From NCBI GenBank assembly GCA_020718925.1, contig DYRC01000045.1, forward strand, positions 1 to 18,232: DNA of 18,232 bases, read 5' to 3'. The notes under the pieces were generated by a model, which was not told where the DNA came from, did not search any database, and saw only the letters and a program-made list of their open reading frames with translations. The position numbers were made by a program, and so were the translations under genes. This DNA is from Desulfonema limicola (GTDB taxonomy: Bacteria; Desulfobacterota; Desulfobacteria; Desulfobacterales; DYRC01). Shown piece by piece: positions 11,997 to 18,232 of the stretch (positions are counted from its first letter, which is position 1; every line of letters begins with the position of its first letter).

Positions 11997-14900
11997 GATT
12001 TACCTCTTCTATCTCCGCAAGCAGTCTGGCTTCGCGGAGCATTCTGTTGATTTGTTCATACACATTTTCCGTCTCATCTTTGAGACCGAAATCAAAGTCA
12101 TTGATTTTAAACTGCTGAAGTCTGAATATCGGCAGTCCGTATTCTATCGAAAGCCCCAGTATATCAGAGCTTGTGTCTGCATAAGAGATTCCCTTGAACG
12201 GAACTATCATATCCCTGCAACTCCACACGGTTTCAGCCGGATATGCTTCCGAGACCGGAATTGCCGAGCTTGCGCTGATGGTTGCAAAATTGGCGATGAC
12301 ATGATCTTCTATCTTTGCCTGAAAATTCGTTTCAGTAATTGTAAAGGGTACATTGCTCGGTGCGGGCGCAAATACGATATTTCTGACAGCGCTCTGAATC
12401 GCATCCGCCGTGCCGGTCATGGTGTAACGTCCGCTGCCGTCCTCTTTGAATCCGCCTGAAGAAATCAGATGCCCGTTGGCAAGGTTATCCGCCTGAGTAA
12501 TCGTCATGGTCTGCGTATCTGTCTTCACATCAGGTTCTGACAAGACAAACGACGAAAACGGCGCAATATTATCCGTATCCTGAATGTTTGAAACAATTCC
12601 GAAACCGCTCACTATCGGCTGAGTATTTATGCCCGTTATCACCACCAGTACCGGCGCCTTTGCTGTTAATTTCCCATCAGATACAGTATAGATAAACGTA
12701 TCTGTTCCAGTTTCTCCTGCGGACAACGATTGAAATGAGCTTCCCGGAATATAATGAATACTGTTGTCAGCTTCAATCGTTGCAATGCCTTTGCCCGTAT
12801 CAACAGTTGCGCCGCTGTTGCTGCCCGTAATATTTTCAACTTTCACAACCTTCAGTGTGCTTCCGTTCGGAGCGGTATCATTGTCCAACACAGAAATATG
12901 AAAATTGAGATCATTTTCGGAAATTTCGGCAGTATCTTTAACCGCTGTCAGCATAGAATTATAATTAACCGGATTTACAGTCATTACTTTTTCTGTTGAC
13001 GCACCTACAGGAAGATAATTATCACTTACCTTAACAGTAAATGAAATTTCCTTGCCAGTCAGCAATTCAGGTTTCACGACCTCTATTGCGCCGGTGTCTT
13101 GGTTTATCTTGAAAATTTCGTTCGGATCGCTCGTTGGCACAATGGAATAACTCACTTTATCCCCATCCGGATCAGAAGCTGATACCATACCTACGGCATG
13201 ACTGTTAGAAAAGAAATCGCTTTTGATTATCGGTGCTTTATTTTGATTTTCAGGTTTGAACCGCACTTCTATCACATTCTGAATTACGCCGCCATAAGTA
13301 TCATTCACCTCAAACCTGATGATATAATCGCCGGATGTCTGTCCTACGAGTGATGTATCTGCCGTCAGCATACCGTTAGTTATCTGCCAGTCGGGGTTGA
13401 GTTGAAACGGAACAACCTCAAGCACATCTTTGATGGTGTATATAAGGTTATCCTTATCCGCATCCGTATAATACTTTGCCAAATCATGTTTGAACGGTTC
13501 CTGCGGGTTCCAAATCAGAAGAGACGGTTTATCAGCATTTCCCTGCGGCGGTGAATTGATAGTTACTTTCACCGGCGTTTCCGCAGACGACAATCCACCA
13601 GATTTGCTTTCTTTTGCCGTAACATTAAGCGTAAATTCCTGATGAGGTTTAAAATCAGCAGAATTATTAAGCGTCAACTCGCCGGTGTCAGCTTTTAATG
13701 TGAATGCCTGTGAATCTGTGCCAGAGATATAATAGGTTAAACTGTCCCCATCCGGATCAGTCGCGGATATAACAGCTTTTCCGCCGCTGAGTTGCAGCGA
13801 ATAGTCTTGGGAAAAGTTCGGCGCACGGTTCAGAACAGTCAGAGGAATCGAATACAGTTGCGGAATATTAACACCGTCTCTCATCAAGAAATTAATCATA
13901 TAGTGCTTTCCGACTGCTAAAGTATCCGATACCGGTGGTATCTCCAAAGTACCGTCTTTGATAGACGCTGTTTTGAACCAATCTGTTGCTCCTCCATCCG
14001 GCGAAATAATACTGCTTAACTGAAATAGCAAGGTATCATTGTCATCGTCTTTAAAGTATTGCTTCAAATCCAACGTGGCGGAAGAAGTGCTTTTGACGAT
14101 TTCCAATGCTTGTTTGTCATGTCCCGGCAGTTTATTATCCGGGTTTTCACCGGGCGGTGAATTTTGTAAAATTTTTAATGAAATCGAAAGGAGTTCGGAT
14201 GAACCGAAATCGTCTTTTACATAAAAAGAAATATTGTAAAGATTATCTTTTGCAGTAGAAGGTGCTTTCGGAATGATCAGAGAACTTCCCTTGAACACCG
14301 CGCCTGACAGCCATGCAGAATTCGTATCTGCGGCTTGCGGCACCACGTTATAACTTACCGGGTTATTTTCATTATCTGTAATATGAGGACTCAGATCATA
14401 AGAAGACGCCTGCCCGACGAATAATTTCAGCGGAGAATCGCTTGTCGGCAGCGGCGTTGATGCGTTTTCATGCGGCGGCGTATTTGCAGCAACTTTGACC
14501 GACAAGGAAAAATTCTGAGGAGCATTCATGCTGTCTGAGACCGTGAAGTGAATCTGGTACGGCTTATTTATATCTGATGCAGACGGCGCGGGAATTGTCA
14601 ATTTGCCGCTGTCTTCATCCAAACTGCATTTGTTCAGCCAATCAGGATTCGCATCATCGGAAACAAAGGAATATTTCAATGTGTCTTTTTCATCATCGGT
14701 AATATGAGAACTTAAATCATACACCCCTGCTGATCCGACCTTTACTGAAAGCGGCGAATCGCTTGTCGGTAGCGGCATTGATGCGTTTTCATGCGGCGGC
14801 ATATTCGGAACAATCTGCACCCGTAAAGAAAAAGACACATTCTCATTTAAATCGTCTTTTACCATAAAATTAACGGCATAATTTTTATATCCGTCTGCTT

Positions 14901-15546
14901 TGATTGACGTTGAATTTATTTTCAGATGAGTGCCTTCAAATACGACATCTTTGAACCAAGTTGTATCTGCCGCTGCATTGGTATCAAGCGGTTTAATCGT
15001 AACAAGTGAATATCTGAGAGTATCTTTCTCATCATCTGTGATATACGGAGATAAATCATAATCGTTATTTCCCGCTTTTATCACTAAAGGATTTGTCGGT
15101 CCGGGCAAAGGCGATTGTTCAACCTTATGCGGCGGATTATTCGCAGCAACCGTCAGTTTAAGGGAAAACTTCACCGGATCATTATGTCCGTCGCTTGCAG
15201 AAAAATGAACCTCGTAATTCCCCGCATCAGAATTAGTCGCTTTAGGAATCTTCAGAAAACTGCCGTCAAATGCAGTCCCTTTCAGCCAGTCTGCACCAAG
15301 CGAATCAATCGTATATATGATAGGGTCTTGGTCATTATCCACGATATGCTGGCTGATGTCATGCACAAGTGTATGTCCCGCAGTTACGCTCAATGGCGGC
15401 GTCTTACCTTGAACTTGCTCAAAAATAGGTATCACGATTTCATTTCCGGGCAGGGGGTCTTTCATCACCTCATACGGCGGCGTATTTACAACAAGCACAT
15501 TTCCATCAAGCACAATTCGGGGTTCCAATTTCATTATTCTGAACAT
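11938..15546 (-). CDS. LEPR-XLL surface protein with cadherin/Ig-like repeats
   Basis: This 1202-residue protein opens with 'MKLEPRIVLDG' (residues 5-15), matching the LEPR-XLL N-terminal motif of large exported repeat proteins; there is no classical Sec signal peptide. Five modules of about 105-112 residues follow from residue 21, each starting with an N-x-PP box (N21, N136, N248, N355, N462). Each holds a D/E-rich 'ITDDEKD' calcium-type loop, as in dystroglycan-type cadherin-like domains. Cadherin-like modules with 'ATDPDGD' and 'ASDPDGD' start near 573 and 768. A VCBS-like module ('VLDNDTAPNGS') lies around 862-970, and a beta-rich segment follows. The last 110 residues are unrelated, helical at the end and unrecognised; no RTX nonapeptides are visible. 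It is probably a calcium-dependent adhesin or matrix protein. Confidence 0.9.
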   Translation of the reverse strand: MFRIMKLEPRIVLDGNVLVVNTPPYEVMKDPLPGNEIVIPIFEQVQGKTPPLSVTAGHTLVHDISQHIVDNDQDPIIYTIDSLGADWLKGTAFDGSFLKIPKATNSDAGNYEVHFSASDGHNDPVKFSLKLTVAANNPPHKVEQSPLPGPTNPLVIKAGNNDYDLSPYITDDEKDTLRYSLVTIKPLDTNAAADTTWFKDVVFEGTHLKINSTSIKADGYKNYAVNFMVKDDLNENVSFSLRVQIVPNMPPHENASMPLPTSDSPLSVKVGSAGVYDLSSHITDDEKDTLKYSFVSDDANPDWLNKCSLDEDSGKLTIPAPSASDINKPYQIHFTVSDSMNAPQNFSLSVKVAANTPPHENASTPLPTSDSPLKLFVGQASSYDLSPHITDNENNPVSYNVVPQAADTNSAWLSGAVFKGSSLIIPKAPSTAKDNLYNISFYVKDDFGSSELLSISLKILQNSPPGENPDNKLPGHDKQALEIVKSTSSATLDLKQYFKDDDNDTLLFQLSSIISPDGGATDWFKTASIKDGTLEIPPVSDTLAVGKHYMINFLMRDGVNIPQLYSIPLTVLNRAPNFSQDYSLQLSGGKAVISATDPDGDSLTYYISGTDSQAFTLKADTGELTLNNSADFKPHQEFTLNVTAKESKSGGLSSAETPVKVTINSPPQGNADKPSLLIWNPQEPFKHDLAKYYTDADKDNLIYTIKDVLEVVPFQLNPDWQITNGMLTADTSLVGQTSGDYIIRFEVNDTYGGVIQNVIEVRFKPENQNKAPIIKSDFFSNSHAVGMVSASDPDGDKVSYSIVPTSDPNEIFKINQDTGAIEVVKPELLTGKEISFTVKVSDNYLPVGASTEKVMTVNPVNYNSMLTAVKDTAEISENDLNFHISVLDNDTAPNGSTLKVVKVENITGSNSGATVDTGKGIATIEADNSIHYIPGSSFQSLSAGETGTDTFIYTVSDGKLTAKAPVLVVITGINTQPIVSGFGIVSNIQDTDNIAPFSSFVLSEPDVKTDTQTMTITQADNLANGHLISSGGFKEDGSGRYTMTGTADAIQSAVRNIVFAPAPSNVPFTITETNFQAKIEDHVIANFATISASSAIPVSEAYPAETVWSCRDMIVPFKGISYADTSSDILGLSIEYGLPIFRLQQFKINDFDFGLKDETENVYEQINRMLREARLLAEIEEVNHADRNAETWRIDIHPIQIR
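14431..14491 (-). repeat. Intragenic repeat in adhesin gene, copy 1
   Basis: This segment at a module boundary is nearly identical to 14752-14812, an offset of 321 bp or exactly 107 codons. Both encode the linker 'PPHENAS-PLPTSDSPL'. Neighbouring modules are less alike at DNA level, so recent duplication or gene conversion is likely. Confidence 0.8.
14752..14812 (-). repeat. Intragenic repeat in adhesin gene, copy 2
   Basis: This is the partner of 14431-14491. Differences are scattered single bases, and the shared core contains TTGATGCGTTTTCATGCGGC in both copies. Confidence 0.8.
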
Positions 15547-15607
15547 AAGATATTCTTCTCTCTTTTCAAGGATTTTTTTCTATCTTACTTGTTTTTTGCA
15601 CAAAAAA

Positions 15608-15636
15608 ATATTAATGTTTTTGTCAGAATTTTTCAA
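15608..15636 (-). promoter_or_regulatory. Candidate promoter of the adhesin/M50 operon
   Basis: On the minus strand, TTGAAA (plus 15631-15636) and TAATAT (plus 15608-15613) are spaced exactly 17 nt in the AT-rich gap between adhesin and ubiX. Transcription from about 15601 would give a leader near 55 nt before ATG 15546. The leader has purine-rich GAGAGAAGAA ahead of the start. No clear promoter was seen for ubiX in the same gap. Confidence 0.45.
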
Positions 15637-15729
15637 GAGTTTAATGAGAGCCACGGGAAATAGAAATAAAAACACTGAATTTATTAATAAAATTTAGAAA
15701 TAAAAAATCTGAAAGTCTGGGAGACGACC

Positions 15730-16341
15730 TTGAAACAAAAACTCGTTGTGGCAATTACCGGCGCGTCCGGCGTGATTTACGGCATTCGTCTGCTGAAAGC
15801 GATCCTCAATATGCCGATCAGCGTTTATCTGATGATTTCAGCCGCAGGGCGTCAGGTGCTGACCCATGAAACCGGATATGACGGGGCAGATATCAAAGAA
15901 TTTCTTCACCTTCAGGGAGTTGTATTTCACAAAGACGCCCGCCTCAATTCCTACGCGCCGGATGATTTATTTGCGCCTCCGGCAAGCGGTTCTTTTCGGC
16001 ATGACGGCATGGTGATTGCGCCGTGTTCTATGAAAACCCTTGGTGCGATTGTATCCGGCATTTCGGACAATCTGATTCACCGCGCGGCGGATGTCTGTCT
16101 TAAAGAAAAACGCCCGCTGATTCTGATTACGCGGGAGACGCCGTTAAGCGCGATTCATCTGAAAAATATGTACGACGCCGCGCTTGCCGGAATAACCGTC
16201 ATGCCTCCGTGTCCGGGTTTTTATTCGCATCCCAAAAATATCAACGAACTGACGGATTTTTTTGTCGGACGGGTGCTGGATCAGTTGAATATCGAACATA
16301 ATTTATTAAAACGATGGGGAGATTATGATTGTGTCTGTTAA
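15730..16341 (+). CDS. ubiX: UbiX-type flavin prenyltransferase
   Basis: This 203-residue protein has the UbiX family length and motifs. It attaches a dimethylallyl group to FMN to make prenyl-FMN, the cofactor of UbiD decarboxylases. Visible motifs are 'ITGASGVIYGIRLL' (9-22) for FMN binding, 'MVIAPCSMKTLGAIVSGISDNLIHRAADVCLKE' (about 94-126), 'RPLILITRETPLS' (128-140) and 'MPPCPGFY' near the prenyl site. TTG 15730 is preceded by GGGAG at six bases and is the natural start; no closer ATG precedes the FMN motif. The 3' end overlaps the amidohydrolase by 17 bp, implying a shared transcript. No ubiD partner is in the window, so the served decarboxylase (ubiquinone/menaquinone or aromatic acid pathway) is elsewhere. 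Confidence 0.95.
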   Translation: MKQKLVVAITGASGVIYGIRLLKAILNMPISVYLMISAAGRQVLTHETGYDGADIKEFLHLQGVVFHKDARLNSYAPDDLFAPPASGSFRHDGMVIAPCSMKTLGAIVSGISDNLIHRAADVCLKEKRPLILITRETPLSAIHLKNMYDAALAGITVMPPCPGFYSHPKNINELTDFFVGRVLDQLNIEHNLLKRWGDYDCVC

Positions 16342-17515
16342 CCTTCTTCCTTTTCATGATTGGCTGGTGAAATTGCGCCGTCATTTTCATCAATTTCCCG
16401 AATTGGCATATCAGGAAGAAAAAACCGCTGCAAAAATCTGCGAGGTGTTGTCATCTCTTGACGTGCCGTTTCAAAGCAATATCGGAAAAACCGGCATTGT
16501 GGCAAAACTGACTGCGGCAAATCCGGGTCAGATCATTGCGTTCCGGGCAGACATGGATGCGTTGAAAATCGAAGAAGCCAACGATCTGCCGTATAAATCT
16601 CAGCATCCGGGGCTGATGCACGCTTGCGGACATGACGGGCATATCACCATCGGGCTGGGCATTATCCGAAACCTGATTGAGCAGGGCTGGCGCGAGACCG
16701 GAAAAGGTGAGATGGTGTTTATTTTTCAGCCCGCAGAAGAAGGCGGCGCGGGCGCAAAAGCCATGATTGATTCCGGCGTGTTTGATTCAATGCCTGTTGA
16801 CGCGATATTTGCCGGGCATTTTCATCCTGAATATCCGACCGGAGATGTCAGTATTGCTCACGGAACATCCAATGCGGCGGCGGATTCTTTCCGCATCACG
16901 CTGAAAGGCAAGGGCGGACATGGAGCGCATCCGTATCAGTGCAAAGATGTGATTTTAATCGGCGCGTATCTGATAACGCAGATGCAGGCGTTGGTCAGCC
17001 GCGAAATTTCAGCATTGGACAGCGTGGTGATTACCATCGGGCGATTTCATGCCGGAACCGCGTCAAATATCATTCCTGAAGAAGCAGTTTTAGACGGCAC
17101 AATCCGAACATTGACAGAAGAAATTCGGCAGCAGACTTTCCGGCGCATCAGAGAATTGTTAAACGGTATTGAACTTGCTTACGGAATTTTCGCCGATCTC
17201 CATATCTTTGACGGCTATCCGGTATTGAACAACCATCCTGAATTGGCAAAACACGCCCAAGCCTGCGCCGACACAATCTTGGGGCAATCTCATGTTCACG
17301 CTGAACGTCCGAGAATGGGGGCTGAGGATTTTGCGTATTTTTGCCAGAGATGGCGCGGCATGATGATGGGAATCGGATGCCACGATCCGGCAAAGGGTTT
17401 TCAGCACGGACTTCATTCTCCGCATTTTGATTTGGATGAGCGGGCGCTGGATGCGGCAGTCAGCGTGTTCAGCCTTATGCTTACCGCCTATAATACGTCA
17501 TCGCTTTGGGAATAA
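16325..17515 (+). CDS. M20D family metallo-amidohydrolase
   Basis: This 396-residue protein has the normal length for the M20D amidohydrolases (hippurate hydrolase, IAA-amino acid hydrolase, N-acetyl-diaminopimelate deacetylase). The opening 'RRHFHQFPELAYQEEKTA' (about 19-36) is typical. Metal ligands are visible: C101 and H103 in 'MHACGHDGH', E138-E139 in 'FQPAEEGGAGA', the histidine of 'AGHFHPEYPTG', and the late 'LHSPHFD'. The central dimerisation domain carries 'GKGGHGAHP' and 'GTASNIIPEEAVLDGTIRT', and 'MGAEDFAYF' follows. It hydrolyses an N-acyl or amide bond in the cytoplasm; the natural substrate cannot be decided. ATG 16325 lies 3 nt after GGGGAG, with GTG 16331 an alternative. It overlaps ubiX by 17 bp and, tail to tail, the M48 gene by 35 bp. 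Confidence 0.93.
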   Translation: MIVSVNLLPFHDWLVKLRRHFHQFPELAYQEEKTAAKICEVLSSLDVPFQSNIGKTGIVAKLTAANPGQIIAFRADMDALKIEEANDLPYKSQHPGLMHACGHDGHITIGLGIIRNLIEQGWRETGKGEMVFIFQPAEEGGAGAKAMIDSGVFDSMPVDAIFAGHFHPEYPTGDVSIAHGTSNAAADSFRITLKGKGGHGAHPYQCKDVILIGAYLITQMQALVSREISALDSVVITIGRFHAGTASNIIPEEAVLDGTIRTLTEEIRQQTFRRIRELLNGIELAYGIFADLHIFDGYPVLNNHPELAKHAQACADTILGQSHVHAERPRMGAEDFAYFCQRWRGMMMGIGCHDPAKGFQHGLHSPHFDLDERALDAAVSVFSLMLTAYNTSSLWE

Positions 17516-18232
17516 GCTGATTGATTTTCTGAATCCGGGCTTCATCTGCCGGATGCGTGGAAAGAAACATCGGCGTTTTCCCTCCTTTGCGTTCCGCAAG
17601 CATTTTTCTGAAAAAATTCGGCGCCTGACGCGGATCATATCCGGCTTTTGCCATGAGCATCAAGCCGATTTCATCAGCCTCGTATTCATGTGCGCGGCTG
17701 TATGGCAGTAAAACGCCCAGCGCGGAGCCGACACCATAAACCGTATTGACCGTCTCAAGCGTGGATGCGCTTGCCGAACCCTGCAATGCCGCGTTCAAGC
17801 CTGCCTGTCCGTATTGAAGCAGCAACTGCTGACTCATGCGCTCTCCGCCGTGCCGGGCAATGACATGTCCGATTTCATGTGCCACCACAAACGCCAGCCC
17901 GTCTTCGGTCTGAGTATAAGGCAAAAGCCCGGTATAGACCGCCACTTTGCCGCCGGGCAGCGCAAACGCATTGGCTGTTTTTTCTTCGTCAATGACCGTA
18001 AATTCCCAGCGATAATCAGGGCGGTTCGCAACGGCGGCAATCCGCTGACCGATCCGAGTTACCATCCCCGTTGTGCCGCTATCGTTACTGATTCTGGCTT
18101 TACTTAATGTCTGGCGATATGCCTGAAGTCCCAGTGATGCTTCTTCAGCTTCGGAAACCAGCAGCAATTGGGAACGCCCGGTGATCGGAACCGACGAGCA
18201 GGCTGCGATGAAACATGCCGTTAAAACAAATA
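17481..18232 (-). CDS. M48 family metalloprotease, lipoprotein type (5' partial)
   Basis: The reading frame stays open to the right edge of the window, so the true start lies outside; 249 residues are visible. The first visible residues, 'FVLTACFIAACSSVPITGRSQ', form the end of a lipoprotein signal with lipobox-like 'IAAC' and then the 'P-TGRSQLLLVSE' segment common to periplasmic M48 lipoproteins (LoiP/YcaL type). The zinc motif is 'VAHEIGHVIARHGGERMSQQ', and the glutamate ligand sits in 'SRAHEYEADEIGLMLMAKAGYDP'. The substrate-groove segment 'NAFALPGGKVAVYTGLL' precedes it, and 'FLSTHPADEARI' follows. Such proteins act in quality control of outer-membrane proteins. No TPR tail of BepA type is present, so it is the short form. 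Its 3' end overlaps the amidohydrolase gene by 35 bp. Confidence 0.94.
   Translation of the reverse strand, partial: FVLTACFIAACSSVPITGRSQLLLVSEAEEASLGLQAYRQTLSKARISNDSGTTGMVTRIGQRIAAVANRPDYRWEFTVIDEEKTANAFALPGGKVAVYTGLLPYTQTEDGLAFVVAHEIGHVIARHGGERMSQQLLLQYGQAGLNAALQGSASASTLETVNTVYGVGSALGVLLPYSRAHEYEADEIGLMLMAKAGYDPRQAPNFFRKMLAERKGGKTPMFLSTHPADEARIQKINQLIPKAMTYYRR

Noticed and set aside
11947..12459. 170-residue open frame on the plus strand opposite the adhesin 3' end
   Set aside because: It lies fully antisense to the adhesin and M50 genes, has Cys/Arg/His-rich composition typical of shadow frames, no ribosome-binding site, and no recognisable domain.
11938..15546. Adhesin modules as a DNA-level tandem or CRISPR-like repeat array
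   Set aside because: The repetition is at protein level with ~105-112-residue units. Only one short stretch is nearly identical in DNA, and there are no uniform spacers.
15591..15608. T-run/A-run inverted repeat in the adhesin leader
   Set aside because: It is a simple A/T homopolymer pairing with a weak stem, expected by chance in such AT-rich sequence.
15115..15663. 182-residue open frame on the plus strand opposite the adhesin 5' end
   Set aside because: Most of it is antisense to the LEPR-XLL start and first repeat, and the rest is AT-rich promoter DNA. No family pattern is visible.

Overview
The window looks like a chromosomal stretch of a Gram-negative bacterium. Supporting signs are two periplasmic HlyD-type adaptors, a lipoprotein-type M48 protease, a large cadherin-like surface protein, and UbiX. 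The mix of Uma2 gene, HD-GYP and PATAN response regulators, orphan LivM and LEPR-XLL adhesin would suit a Desulfobacterota (Desulfobacteraceae-like) genome. That placement rests on gene content only and is tentative. At least three genes appear to start with TTG (5665, 8208, 15730). No tRNA, rRNA, CRISPR array, transposase or integrase was recognised. No gap longer than 300 bases lacks a gene.

Region 1 (1-2850) is visibly AT-rich and accessory. It holds a Uma2-family nuclease-like gene, then a 36-codon stub whose first 49 bp repeat the start of the sugar aminotransferase gene at 2848. Next comes a tightly coupled three-gene minus-strand cassette: an unknown protein, a protein with a DUF5678-like C-terminus, and a retropepsin-like aspartic protease. 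The repeated aminotransferase 5' end flanks this cassette, which suggests insertion or rearrangement at the start of the aminotransferase gene.

Region 2 (2848-4853) carries a WbpE-like DegT/DnrJ/EryC1/StrS aminotransferase, translationally coupled to an orphan LivM-type ABC permease. The aminotransferase contains an in-frame GC-rich palindromic element, related to an intergenic element at 9661-9729, and a 4x7-nt tandem repeat.

Region 3 (4944-15546) is the most interesting part. Two convergent gene groups look like one system. The plus-strand group encodes a secreted RND/HlyD-type adaptor, a GAF-like-TM-HlyD fusion, an HD-GYP response regulator and a PATAN (DUF4388) response regulator. The minus-strand group encodes a 1202-residue LEPR-XLL protein with cadherin/Ig-like repeats, a 755-residue PqqD-like/M50 protease/HlyD fusion that overlaps it by 59 bp, and an unrecognised 172-residue protein. 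No ABC ATPase, TolC homologue or RTX secretion signal is present. I infer a non-canonical export or surface-assembly system in which the M50-HlyD protein and the two adaptors handle the LEPR-XLL protein under two-component control.

Region 4 (15730-18232) is more ordinary: ubiX (flavin prenyltransferase) overlapping an M20D amidohydrolase, then a convergent M48 lipoprotein metalloprotease whose 5' end runs off the window.
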